A DNA stretch of 64,000 nucleotides, taken from Paeniglutamicibacter psychrophenolicus (lineage in GTDB: Bacteria > Actinomycetota > Actinomycetes > Actinomycetales > Micrococcaceae). A program made the translations under genes and the position numbers. The notes under the pieces are model-generated. The model made no database searches, was not told where the DNA came from, and saw only the letters and a program-made list of their open reading frames with translations. This document shows, in pieces, positions 43,494-52,881 of the stretch. Numbering within the stretch: position 1 is the first letter of the stretch; the number at the start of each line of letters is the position of its first letter. The stretch is from NCBI RefSeq assembly GCF_030812255.1, contig NZ_JAUSSH010000008.1, positions 1-64,000 on the forward strand, in the 5' to 3' direction.

Positions 43494-45596
43494 TCAGCGC
43501 GGGCCGGTGAGGGCTTCCAGGAAGCGCAGCTCGAATTGGACAGCCGTCGTCCGGACATAGGTGCTGGTCAGGTGGGACTGGTCCATGTAAACCAGCACGT
43601 TGCCGATGACCGGGCGGCAGATGCCCTCGGGGCAGAGCTGGTCGGTCATGTCCATGGTGGAGAAGTTCTCCCCCAGTGTCCCGTCGGCGGCCAGCTTGTC
43701 CAGCGGTGAGACCTTGGCCATGAGCTCGGACACCGGGGCATTGCATTTCTCCGATTCCGCCCCGAACCGGTCCACGCATTCGGGGGCCGGGGTGGTGAAG
43801 CGCGGGGTGTCGCGCAGCGCCACCACCGGGATGCCGGCATCGAGCAGCGGGCGGATTCCCGCCTCGTAGCCGGGCACGATCCGCTCCTGCTGCGCCGGGG
43901 TGCGGCCTTCGGGGTCTTCGCCCAGGGCGGTGAAGGTGCCCAGGGTGAGCACCGCATCGGGGTCATGTTCCAGCGCGTATTTCCCTGCAGCCTCGTTGAA
44001 CGCCCCGCATTCCCCGCCGCGGGTGTCGGAGGGGCCGCCGAAGCGGCACGACGGCTTGGTCAGCAGGATCCAGCGCCAGCCGTGCTTTTGCGCCATCGCG
44101 TCCACCGCGCCGCTCCAGTGCTGGGCGTGCGAGTCCCCTAGCACCACGATGGTCTTTTCCGCGTTTTCGCTGCCGCCCTGCTGGCAGTATTCGACCTCGG
44201 GTGCCTGGGGTGCCCATGCCCCGGTGCAGTCGGCCCCGAAGTTCGACCATTCCCCGTCAAGCTTGCTGGTGAGCGGGACCATGAGGGCCGCGGAGCTTGG
44301 TTCGTGCCCGAACCCGGGGTCCAGGATTGCCGCACCGGGGTTGTCGATCTCCGCCTGGGAGGCCGCACGCAGTTCCTCGGCGGCGACCCGGTGTTCCCAG
44401 CCGGACAGCGGCAGCAGCACCAGGGACAGCAGCACCGCGATGCCCAGGCCCGCGCGCCGGCGCTTGGCCGAGAGCCAGTGCCAGGATCGCATCGGGGATT
44501 CGACGACGCGGGTGGTGGCCCAGGCCAGCACCAGGGAAACCAGCATCAGGCACAGGCCCGTGGCGAAGGAGATCTCCGCGTTTCCCGTTTCGACGAGGAA
44601 GAAGATCATCACCGGCCAGTGCCACAGGTACAGCGCATAGGACACGTCCCCCAGCTTCACCAGCGGGCCCAGGGCCAGCACCCGTTGCACCCCGAAGCGG
44701 TTGTCCGGGGCCATGACGATGAAGGCCGCGGCCAGGGTCGGCCACAGGGCCAGGTACCCGGGGAACTCGTGCTCCACCTGCAGCAACATGCCGCAGGCCA
44801 GGATCGCGGCCAGACCGACCCAGCCCAGCGGCACGGTCAGGGCCCGGGGCAGCTTTTGCAGCCGCGGCAGGAACACGGCCAGCAGCGATCCGAGCGCGAA
44901 CTCCCAGAGCCTGGCGCCGGTGTCGAAGTAGGCCCATTCCTGGGCGGTTGCGGTGATGTGGATCGAGTAGGCCAGGGAGGCGGTGAACACGGCGCCAAAG
45001 AGGAATCCTATGGTGTTCCGGTAGCTCAGCGACGGGAACCTGCCGGACAGGGCCTTGAACAGGACCAGGCCCGCGGCGAGCAGCAGCGGCCACAGGATGA
45101 AGACCTGGCCCTGGATGGACAGCGACCAGAAGTGCTGCAGCGGGCTGGCCGTGGCGTGGTCGGCGGCGTAGTAATCCACCGAGTCCGCCGCAAGCTGCCA
45201 GTTCTGCCGGTAGAACAGGCTGGCTGCGGTTTGCTCCATGATCGAGCTCCAGCGTGCCTTGGGCAGCAGCACGATGCTGGCGGCGATCACGGACAGCAGG
45301 ACCAGGACCGCGGCGGGCAGCAGCCGGCGGAAGACGCCCAGCCAGTAGGAAATCAGCGCCAGGGGCCGTCCGGTCTCGACCTTGCGGATGAACGCGCCGG
45401 CGAGGAAGAACGCGGAGAGCAGCAAAAAGACATCAACGCCGCCGGAAACCCGCCCAAACCAAACGTGGTAGACCATCACGAGCACCACCGCCAACGCGCG
45501 CAGGCCCTGGAGTTCTGGCCTGAAGCGTTCGGCGGGGGTCGTGACCGGTGCGTTGCTCCGGCCTGCCACTATCGGGGCAGGTGTGGGGATAGGCAT
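43494..45596 (-). CDS. OafA/YrhL-type membrane acyltransferase with SGNH domain
   Basis: About 700 residues. The N-terminal acyltransferase-3 domain has ~10 transmembrane helices, opening with FRPELQGLRALAVVLVMVYH and containing the essential-type His motifs (MVYHVW) and SYALYLWHWPVMIFF. The C-terminal extracytoplasmic domain is SGNH hydrolase-like: TIVVLGDSHAQHWSGAVDAM (GDS nucleophile block) and, near the end, YMDQSHLTSTYV (D-x-x-H catalytic pair). Such fused enzymes O-acetylate surface polysaccharides. ATG 45596 is preferred (AGGATG upstream); ATG 45653 is also in frame and adds 19 residues. Confidence 0.88.
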   Translation of the reverse strand: MPIPTPAPIVAGRSNAPVTTPAERFRPELQGLRALAVVLVMVYHVWFGRVSGGVDVFLLLSAFFLAGAFIRKVETGRPLALISYWLGVFRRLLPAAVLVLLSVIAASIVLLPKARWSSIMEQTAASLFYRQNWQLAADSVDYYAADHATASPLQHFWSLSIQGQVFILWPLLLAAGLVLFKALSGRFPSLSYRNTIGFLFGAVFTASLAYSIHITATAQEWAYFDTGARLWEFALGSLLAVFLPRLQKLPRALTVPLGWVGLAAILACGMLLQVEHEFPGYLALWPTLAAAFIVMAPDNRFGVQRVLALGPLVKLGDVSYALYLWHWPVMIFFLVETGNAEISFATGLCLMLVSLVLAWATTRVVESPMRSWHWLSAKRRRAGLGIAVLLSLVLLPLSGWEHRVAAEELRAASQAEIDNPGAAILDPGFGHEPSSAALMVPLTSKLDGEWSNFGADCTGAWAPQAPEVEYCQQGGSENAEKTIVVLGDSHAQHWSGAVDAMAQKHGWRWILLTKPSCRFGGPSDTRGGECGAFNEAAGKYALEHDPDAVLTLGTFTALGEDPEGRTPAQQERIVPGYEAGIRPLLDAGIPVVALRDTPRFTTPAPECVDRFGAESEKCNAPVSELMAKVSPLDKLAADGTLGENFSTMDMTDQLCPEGICRPVIGNVLVYMDQSHLTSTYVRTTAVQFELRFLEALTGPR

Positions 45597-45834
45597 CGGT
45601 ACATCCTGTAAAGCTTGCGGTGTGTCCAGGCCCGGAACGTAGGGCATGGGCATCCAACGTTACCAAACCTCGTTATCAATTCGTTACAGCCGGTTCGCGG
45701 TGTCGTCGGTTCGCTGCCCCCTCCTCGGGCGTTGCAGGACACATGACCTTGGCCGTTGCCACCGCCGCCTGGACCTCGACGACCTCCGGGCCCGCCCAGG
45801 CACCCACCGGAGGACGCTGCTGCTTCGCGCCGGC

Positions 45835-46566
45835 CTAGGGGTCAAAATGTGCAGGTCCGGGCGCCGGGGCAAAACGGGAGATGATTTCCATCGCCAGGGC
45901 GTGGAGCTTCTGGTTCCTGTTGTTCGACGCCTTGCACAGCATGTCGAAGGCCTCTTGTGCGGAGCAACCGTCCTGGGCCATGAGGATTCCGCGCGCCAGG
46001 TCGATCGCCGTGCGGTGCTCCAGGGCGGCGGCCAGGTTCTCCGATTTCAGCTCGGCCTCCGCGACCCGCACGGCCGCGGACAAGGCACGGCGTCCCTCGT
46101 CGGCGAGCCCCATGGCTTCGAGCACGATGGGCTCGCTGAGCGCCCAGGAGTCGGCAGCGAAGAACACCAGGACGGCCGTGGCCCTGGCGCCAAGTTCCAG
46201 CGGGACCGCCACCAATCCGGCAAAGCCCTGCTCCGCCAGCTTCAGTCCGTACCCGGGCCAGCGCGCATCGACGGCGTCGTTCACGATGACCGGCAGCCCG
46301 CTGCGCACGGCGTGCAGGCCGGGGCCATCATCCAGCAGCGTCTCGACGCCCTCCAGGCGTATCACCCGTTCATCGCTTCCCGCCATCGCCGGCGGCAGCT
46401 TGCGCATGTGCAGAATCACCAGGCACTCAATGTCCGATCCGGCGGCTCGTCCCAGCCGATCGGCCGACAGCTCGGCCAGGCCCTCCAGCACTCCGTGCAG
46501 TCCTTCCATTTCGGCCACCAAATCACACAGTTCCCCAAGAACGTCCATTTTTCTCAGCGCCTCCAT
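45835..46566 (-). CDS. GAF-ANTAR transcription antitermination regulator
   Basis: 243 residues: an N-terminal GAF sensor domain (~15-165; GPGLHAVRSGLPVIVNDAVD, GFAGLVAVPLELGARATAVL) and a C-terminal ANTAR RNA-binding domain (~175-232; LAAALEHRTAIDLARGILMA, CSAQEAFDMLCKASNNRNQK, LHALAMEII). ANTAR proteins bind tandem RNA hairpins in leaders to prevent termination. Common in actinobacteria. In-frame ATGs at 46566 and 46548; neither has a strong ribosome-binding site. Target RNAs not identified. Confidence 0.9.
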   Translation of the reverse strand: MEALRKMDVLGELCDLVAEMEGLHGVLEGLAELSADRLGRAAGSDIECLVILHMRKLPPAMAGSDERVIRLEGVETLLDDGPGLHAVRSGLPVIVNDAVDARWPGYGLKLAEQGFAGLVAVPLELGARATAVLVFFAADSWALSEPIVLEAMGLADEGRRALSAAVRVAEAELKSENLAAALEHRTAIDLARGILMAQDGCSAQEAFDMLCKASNNRNQKLHALAMEIISRFAPAPGPAHFDP

Positions 46567-46822
46567 GAATTTGTTTGTCGTACCGCTTCCTCCAGTTGCA
46601 CGACAGCCCCCGCTGACCGGTGGCCGTCGCTAAATTCCGTAACAAGATTTTTACCGCATCCGCGTGCATTTCGCCAGTACCGCGCCTGGCGTGTGCGCCG
46701 CCGCTTGTTCACGGCCCTGCCCGGCCAAACGCCAAACGCCGCCGGCGTCCGGCCCTGCCGCCCGGTGTGGGCGCCAGTGCTGGATGCCGGCGGCGCGTGG
46801 ACGCACTGCCGTGAGGGCGGTG

Positions 46823-48488
<1,666 letters not shown>

Positions 48489-48496
48489 CAGGAAAA

Positions 48497-48793
48497 CTAC
48501 TTTACGACGATGGCCAGGACGTCGCGTGCCGAGAGCACCAGGTACTCTGCACCGCCGACCTTGACTTCGGTTCCGCCGTACTTGGAGTAGATCACGACGT
48601 CGCCTTCGGCTACGTCTACCGGAACGCGGTTGCCGTTGTCATCGACACGGCCCGGTCCAACTGCTACGACCTTGCCTTCCTGCGGCTTTTCCTTGGCGGA
48701 ATCAGGGATGACCAGACCGGAAGCAGTGGTGGTTTCTGCTTCGAGCGGCTGGACGACAATGCGGTCCTCGAGAGGCTTAATGGAGACGGACAT
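48497..48793 (-). CDS. groS: Co-chaperonin GroES (Hsp10)
   Basis: 98 residues, normal length. [20 protein letters not shown], the mobile loop [20 protein letters not shown] and the C-terminal [20 protein letters not shown] define GroES. It caps the GroEL ring. ATG 48793 follows AAGGAGAG. First gene of the operon; CIRCE lies 144-170 bases upstream. Confidence 0.97.
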   Translation of the reverse strand: MSVSIKPLEDRIVVQPLEAETTTASGLVIPDSAKEKPQEGKVVAVGPGRVDDNGNRVPVDVAEGDVVIYSKYGGTEVKVGGAEYLVLSARDVLAIVVK

Positions 48794-48936
48794 CGTCTCT
48801 CCTTTGCGTGAGTTACCAATGGTTTACGGGCCGTTCGGGTGGTACCAACCGTCGTCGCGGTGCCAGCTGGTGAATTACCTCAGGCTTTCAGTGCTTGCCG
48901 GGTTCGACAAGCACCATGAATGACTCTAGGCAACCA

Positions 48937-48963
48937 TTAGCACTCGGTCAAGGCGAGTGCTAA
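48937..48963. promoter_or_regulatory. CIRCE operator (HrcA binding site)
   Basis: TTAGCACTC - 9 bases - GAGTGCTAA is an exact match to the CIRCE consensus. It controls groES-groEL by HrcA repression, which is relieved by heat shock. Confidence 0.95.
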
Positions 48964-49330
48964 TTGCGTCGTGTTTTACGCGCTCGGCGGATCGGGTGCG
49001 GCGCGCGAGACCGAATGGCTCGCGCGACATCGGTAGGTGGCCTTTTGGCTCCGCTCGAACCACCAGTCCATGGCGCAACCGACACGACGACCAGTTCCGG
49101 ATCGACAACGCGCCTTGCTTCGGCCGCCGGGGTGTTCGATTGCCACAAACCATCCCCGCGTCCGGGCATCGCTTCACTCCGGTGCACCGCAATCAGCAAG
49201 CCCCTTGTGCGCTGTGGTGTCGATGTCCCCGCCCTCGGGGATCAAGGCACAAAGGTCCATACGCCAGACGCGGAGGGGCTCGGCGGAGGCGGGCAGGACA
49301 TAGGTGGATCTCCCGCCAAACCCCTCTGGC
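48964..49330. other. Intergenic region, no gene recognised
   Basis: Between CIRCE and the mazEF promoter. Several open frames cross it on both strands, but they have Arg/Pro/Gly-rich shadow composition and no ribosome-binding site. Nothing else is supported. Confidence 0.4.
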
Positions 49331-49336
49331 TGGACT

Positions 49337-49355
49337 AGTATAACCCGGTTATACT
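49337..49355 (+). promoter_or_regulatory. mazEF operator overlapping the -10 box
   Basis: AGTATAAC-CCG-GTTATACT is a perfect palindrome (8-bp arms, 3-base centre). Its right arm contains TATACT (49350-49355), 6 bases before the ATG of the antitoxin. Binding of the antitoxin complex here would block the promoter. The close GGAG (2-base spacing) is too near to act as a normal Shine-Dalgarno, so a leaderless start is likely. Confidence 0.65.
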
Positions 49356-49361
49356 GGAGCT

Positions 49362-49604
49362 ATGAAGACCGCAATCTCGATCCCTGACAATATTTTCCGC
49401 GAGGCCGAATCGGCAGCCAGTCGGCTTGGCATCTCGCGCTCCGAGTTCTTCACCCGTGCCGCGAAATCCTATATCCGGGCCGTAGATGAGGAATCGTTGA
49501 CCTTCGGAATCGACGCAGCTCTCGCCCGGATTGGGGACCACGACACGAAGTTCGTCACGGAGGCCAGCCGCAGGGCCCTGAAGTCGGACGGCGATGGCTG
49601 GTGA
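49362..49604 (+). CDS. Ribbon-helix-helix antitoxin (MazE/CopG type)
   Basis: 80 residues. The N-terminus MKTAISIPDNIFREAESAAS, RLGISRSEFFTRAAKSYI is a classic ribbon-helix-helix DNA-binding domain; the acidic C-terminal half (DEESLTFGIDAALARIGDHD) should wrap the toxin. Its stop overlaps the toxin start by 4 bases. It probably represses its own promoter through the palindrome directly upstream. Confidence 0.9.
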   Translation: MKTAISIPDNIFREAESAASRLGISRSEFFTRAAKSYIRAVDEESLTFGIDAALARIGDHDTKFVTEASRRALKSDGDGW

Positions 49605-49942
49605 TCCAGCGCGGAGGAATCCACTGGGCCGACTTGGGTGAGCCGCGGGGAAGTGCACCGGCCAAACACCGGCCGGTTCTTGTCGTTCAATCGGAGTCGT
49701 TCAACCGGTCCAGGATCGGCACCGTGGTCGTCATGGTGCTGACTTCGAACCTCCAACTTTCCAATGTTCCCGGCAACACTTTTCTCCCCGCGGTCGACAC
49801 CGGGCTACCCAAGGACTCCGTGGCCAATGCCAGCCAGCTGTATACGCTGAACCGCTTCGACCTCCTCGACCGGGCCGGGAGCGTACCGGCCGATCTCATG
49901 CAGAAAGTCGACGGCGGGATCCGGCAGGTGCTCGGGCTGTAG
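49601..49942 (+). CDS. MazF/PemK-family endoribonuclease toxin
   Basis: 113 residues. Family landmarks: RGGIHWADLGEPRGSAPAKH, RPVLVVQSESFNRS, GTVVVMVLTSNLQLSNVPGN, then SVANASQLYTLNRFDLLD and VDGGIRQVLGL. These contain the conserved basic and Thr residues (RPVLVVQ, LTSN) of the mRNA interferase active site. Start is GTG 49601, coupled to the antitoxin. Cleaves mRNA when the antitoxin is lost; sequence specificity not predictable. Confidence 0.93.
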   Translation: MIQRGGIHWADLGEPRGSAPAKHRPVLVVQSESFNRSRIGTVVVMVLTSNLQLSNVPGNTFLPAVDTGLPKDSVANASQLYTLNRFDLLDRAGSVPADLMQKVDGGIRQVLGL

Positions 49943-50144
49943 TCCCGGTCTTGTCGGGGTGGCCCGCCAGACCCGAGACATGCGGATGTGCCCAAGGATT
50001 CGCAGCAAGGAAACCGCCAACGCGCTTTCGGCGCCCTGTTCTTTAACGATGCAGTCCAGGTTCCCCAGCAACGGATGGCGTTCTCCCGGAAACCAAAATG
50101 CGGAGCATGCACCGCTTGCCGGGGAGCATGATCCGCTCCGACAG

Positions 50145-50411
50145 TCAGGCGCCGGGAGCCTTGGGCGCAGCGGGCTTGGCAGACGCAGGGAAAAGGGCCC
50201 GCAGCCGGGCCTCGGCATCACCGGTGGCGGCGGCAGCGGCCTGCTGGTTGGCCTCGGTCACGGCGGCGACCATCTCGGCTCGTTGGATCTTGATGCCCCG
50301 GGGCGCGTCAAAGCCGATCTTGATCGAATCGCCCTTCACATCGAGGACCGTCACCACGATGTCCTCGCCAATCAGGACCTGTTCTCCGACCTTCCGCGTA
50401 AGTACCAGCAC
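50145..50411 (-). CDS. csrA: Carbon storage regulator CsrA
   Basis: 88 residues. The first 60 are CsrA: VLVLTRKVGEQVLIGEDIVV, TVLDVKGDSIKIGFDAPRGI, KIQRAEMVAAV, with the RNA-binding LTRK and the IGFDAP/R blocks. An Ala-rich 30-residue tail follows, longer than in most CsrA. In Gram-positives CsrA represses flagellin translation and is antagonised by FliW; a flagellar cluster starts 2.5 kb away, though fliW is not in the window. GTG 50411 is 6 bases after a TATGAT -10 box. Confidence 0.9.
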   Translation of the reverse strand: MLVLTRKVGEQVLIGEDIVVTVLDVKGDSIKIGFDAPRGIKIQRAEMVAAVTEANQQAAAAATGDAEARLRALFPASAKPAAPKAPGA

Positions 50412-50417
50412 CGCACA

Positions 50418-50423
50418 ATCATA
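50418..50423 (-). promoter_or_regulatory. -10 box of csrA
   Basis: Minus-strand TATGAT followed by TGTGCG and the GTG start. No Shine-Dalgarno, so a leaderless mRNA is probable. Confidence 0.45.
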
Positions 50424-50864
50424 ACCCGCTCCCCCTCGAGGACTTCCGAACTCCGGCATGCTGCACAAGACATCGTTGCCGGTGGGCTCATTGGGCATGC
50501 ACGGGATGGGGTTGAGCCAGCAACCGGTGTGCCGTGGAACCCCCGGTGCGCCTGGACCCTATTCGGGCATTCCCTTATCCGGCGCACCTTCGATTCCCGT
50601 TTTCCCCGAATGATATTCCGGAGGCGACAACCGAGGGGCCGCCAACCATGGGACATGAGGGTCTCGAACAGGGTGCAAATCCCTTTACAGATCGCCGGTC
50701 CGTGCAGCAACGTGGATTCAACCCAAAAGTGCTGCCGCACGGCAGGCTGCAAGGACTCCCGCCGGCCCACTTCAACGGCGTTTCACCCGAACGCGGTCGG
50801 CGCGAAGACCGTGCGCGGCAGTCGGCTCCGGCAGCCAGGCCAGCGATGCACGAGAAAGGACACC
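50424..50864. other. Intergenic region, no gene recognised
   Basis: About 440 bases between csrA and the small-protein cluster. Open frames on the plus strand have mixed third-position composition and no ribosome-binding site. It presumably holds the divergent promoters. Confidence 0.4.
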
Positions 50865-51062
50865 ATGGGCGAGAAAGAGCATGGCGATGCCGGATCCGCA
50901 CCCCGGGGGCGCGGGCGGCATGGAGAACCCGAACCCGATGAAGGCCCGAGCGAGACGACACCGGCCGCGAAGGAACGGGCCGAGAACTTTCCCCGAACAC
51001 CCGACCCGGAAGCGGCACAGGACGACCTTGACCAGGCGCAACCGGGCCAACCCAGCGACTAG
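50865..51062 (+). CDS. Small hydrophilic acidic protein
   Basis: 65 residues: MGEKEHGDAGSAPRGRGRHG, EPEPDEGPSETTPAAKERAE, then NFPRTPDPEAAQDDLDQAQP and GQPSD. Strongly acidic, Pro/Glu/Asp-rich, no hydrophobic core, so probably disordered. GAAAGGA is 7 bases before the ATG. First of four consecutive small plus-strand genes. Family not recognised. Confidence 0.65.
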   Translation: MGEKEHGDAGSAPRGRGRHGEPEPDEGPSETTPAAKERAENFPRTPDPEAAQDDLDQAQPGQPSD

Positions 51063-51125
51063 TCGCGCTGCCCGGACGCGGCAGGAATTTCGGCAATCCA
51101 CCAGATAGATTCGCGAGGAACCACC

Positions 51126-51428
51126 ATGGCCCAGGATTACGACGATGCCCGCCCCGAGGTGGCCGAGGCAGCGGAAAACACGCTTCAGGATGTGCGCAAG
51201 ATCGATGCGCCCGACGCGAAAAGCGACCAGGCCAAACTCGAGGAGGCCGATATCTCCGAGGGCACCGAGCTGCCCGGGGCGATCGTGCTCGACGAGCTGG
51301 TCGTAGAGGTCGTGCCGCAGGCGCAGGACGAGTTCTTCTGCGGCCAACGCTTCACCGTCAGGCACCGCAGCCAGGCCGCCGAGGAAGTCGACGGCCTCAC
51401 GATCTGCCGCGACTGCGCGGAGCTTTGA
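51126..51428 (+). CDS. DUF4193 family protein
   Basis: 100 residues. An acidic N-terminal half (DDARPEVAEAAENTLQDVRK) is followed by the DUF4193 core: LPGAIVLDELVVEVVPQAQD, EFFCGQRFTVRHRSQAAEEV and DGLTICRDCAEL. The single Cys before and the CRDC after the core suggest a zinc or structural site; typical DUF4193 has CSSC in the first position, here FFCGQ. Actinobacteria-specific; function unknown. Confidence 0.85.
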   Translation: MAQDYDDARPEVAEAAENTLQDVRKIDAPDAKSDQAKLEEADISEGTELPGAIVLDELVVEVVPQAQDEFFCGQRFTVRHRSQAAEEVDGLTICRDCAEL

Positions 51429-51579
51429 TCCCGTGCCGGCCGGAGCTGCCGGCCCACGGTCGCCAACGGGTGTCGAATCCCTAGGCAGGGCCCGGATGGC
51501 GGACCTAGACTGGCCGCATCACGACGATGGGCCGACCCGCCCTTTCGGCCGCCCGGCGCCCCGAACCGCAGGAGTAAGC

Positions 51580-51912
51580 ATGAGCACCGTGAACCCCGAA
51601 AATTCCGAGAACCCGACGGATCTGACGCCAGGGCTCGATGACGTGATCGAACCGGAAACCACCGCACTGCCGCATTCCTCCAGGCGCGGGCATGGCAAGG
51701 TCCCCGAAACCCTGGACGACGAGGACTTCGCGGCTGCCGAGTACCAGGAGCGCGTGGCTGCCGGACTGGAGGACTACGATCCCGACGAGGTGCCCGACGC
51801 CACGGACCCGCTCCCGGCGGGAGTCCCGGAGGAAGCCGAGCGGGTTGAGCTTGGGTTGGGCAAAGCGAACGATGATGACGACGAGGACGAAGAGGAATAC
51901 CCCCATGGCTGA
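51580..51912 (+). CDS. Acidic hypothetical protein
   Basis: 110 residues from ATG 51580 (AGGAGTAAGC upstream). Very acidic with a poly-acidic end: SSRRGHGKVPETLDDEDFAA, AEYQERVAAGLEDYDPDEVP, then ANDDDDEDEEEYPHG. No membrane or catalytic motif. The stop overlaps the next small gene by 8 bases, so the two are coupled. Unknown function; stress-associated small acidic proteins look similar. Confidence 0.65.
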   Translation: MSTVNPENSENPTDLTPGLDDVIEPETTALPHSSRRGHGKVPETLDDEDFAAAEYQERVAAGLEDYDPDEVPDATDPLPAGVPEEAERVELGLGKANDDDDEDEEEYPHG

Positions 51913-52131
51913 GCGAGGAAGCAACAAGCACGGTACGGAACTCGATGAGCAGATGAAGCACGAGTCCGAGGCGGCGTGAAGGGCATCAAGCCGGCCCACC
52001 GCGAAGAATTCCGCCAGACCGAACCCTTCACCGACGACACCGATCCGCAGGAGGTGCAGGACGCCACGACGCGGGAGGACCTGGGTTCCGGACCCAATAG
52101 TGGCGACGGGAACGAATCCTCAGGTGGCTAG
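51905..52131 (+). pseudogene. Small DUF2795-region-like protein, split by a frameshift
   Basis: Two tiny frames: 51905-51979 (MAERGSNKHGTELDEQMKHE plus SEAA, 24 aa) and 51976-52131 (GTG start; VKGIKPAHREEFRQTEPFTD and on to DGNESSGG, 51 aa), overlapping by GTGA. Joined, they match the layout of a small actinobacterial family (S-[ND]-KHG-x(2,4)-DExLKHE...EEFRxxEPxxDD). One extra base at 51974-51978 (gcggcg/tgaag) would fuse them into about 75 residues. Either a single-base deletion, a sequencing error, programmed slippage or two genuinely coupled micro-proteins. Confidence 0.5.
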
Positions 52132-52176
52132 CAGGAGCTTCCCCGCTTTCTGGTGAAACGCGGCATTTTCTGTGTA

Positions 52177-52317
52177 GCCACGCGGAGAATGGTGCACCAT
52201 TCCGACACCACGCATCGGTCTCGGGCCCGCTGCTTCGACCATACCCAAGGCAGGGCCGCTACCAGGCTCGAGGAGCTGGCCAACACCCTGCCCCTCGGCT
52301 CCCTCCGGACCCGCCAG
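52177..52317 (+). pseudogene. Decayed IS1634-family transposase fragment
   Basis: About 47 residues, ATRRMVHHSDTTHRSRARCF, DHTQGRAATRLEELANTLPL, GSLRTRQ, align without gaps for most of their length to PQRILLTHSETLHQAQARGF of the transposase at 573-1301 and its continuation (LGKVTAWLEELADTL, RRTRQ). No start, no catalytic part. A relic of an insertion between the small-protein genes and the DUF2283 gene. Confidence 0.7.
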
Positions 52318-52414
52318 TTACAGTTGCGTCCTACGGCGCGCCGAGCGGCACTACAGTGCAACGCCGGTTGGCCCCCGGCGTTGAGGCAGGGAGACGCCGA
52401 GTTCAGTACGCACG

Positions 52415-52456
52415 AAATAGCCCGGTCATTCTCTTTGGAATGGCCGGGCTATTTTT
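52415..52456 (+). terminator. Bidirectional intrinsic terminator
   Basis: AAATAGCCCGGTCATTC (52415-52431) pairs with GAATGGCCGGGCTATTT (52438-52454), a 17-bp stem with one mismatch, followed by a T-run on the plus strand and flanked by A residues on the other side. It can serve both converging transcripts (small-protein cluster and DUF2283 gene). Confidence 0.85.
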
Positions 52457-52470
52457 GGGCAAGGATCCGT

Positions 52471-52809
52471 TTAAAGTCCGGCGTAGCCTTCGTTGAAATG
52501 ACAAGATGCATTCTGCATCGAGACGCCATCAACGCCCGTGGTCAGACTCGTGAATGACGATACCGTGGGTCGAATCCGCTGCAAGTTGGCAACAACTTCA
52601 GGGCGAACATGAAAATCTTCATGCAATTGCGTAAAGGGGATGGCAGCGGAAAGGGTAAGCACTTCGACGCCGACAACGACGTTGAACTCGTCCAAGTCAA
52701 TCAAAACATCCGAGGTCGCTTCGACGGTCTTTGACACCGGAGCACTTGAAAGCCGGATATACGCGGCGTCAGCATCAGTATCAACTTCAAGTAGGAACAT
52801 GGGCTTCAT
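52471..52809 (-). CDS. DUF2283 domain-containing protein
   Basis: 112 residues. DUF2283 signature at the N-terminus: DTDADAAYIRLSSAPVSKTV, then VLIDLDEFNVVVGVEVLTLS. The remainder is a C-terminal extension with no known domain. ATG 52809 (MKPMFLLEVD) has GAGGGA 8 bases upstream. Codon use is less GC-rich than in the flagellar genes. DUF2283 proteins often occur near toxin-antitoxin or mobile DNA; function unknown. Confidence 0.8.
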   Translation of the reverse strand: MKPMFLLEVDTDADAAYIRLSSAPVSKTVEATSDVLIDLDEFNVVVGVEVLTLSAAIPFTQLHEDFHVRPEVVANLQRIRPTVSSFTSLTTGVDGVSMQNASCHFNEGYAGL

Positions 52810-52881
52810 GTTGTTTCCCTCTTCCAAACAGACTTGACCATGAGCGTACTGGAATCGCCACGCTTTTCAATGGCTGGCGGG

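Noticed and set aside
48964-49343. Several overlapping small ORFs upstream of mazEF
   Set aside because: No start signals, no family resemblance, shadow-like composition.
50534-50941. Plus-strand open frame upstream of the small-protein cluster
   Set aside because: Mixed third-position GC and overlap with the better-supported gene at 50865; not convincing.
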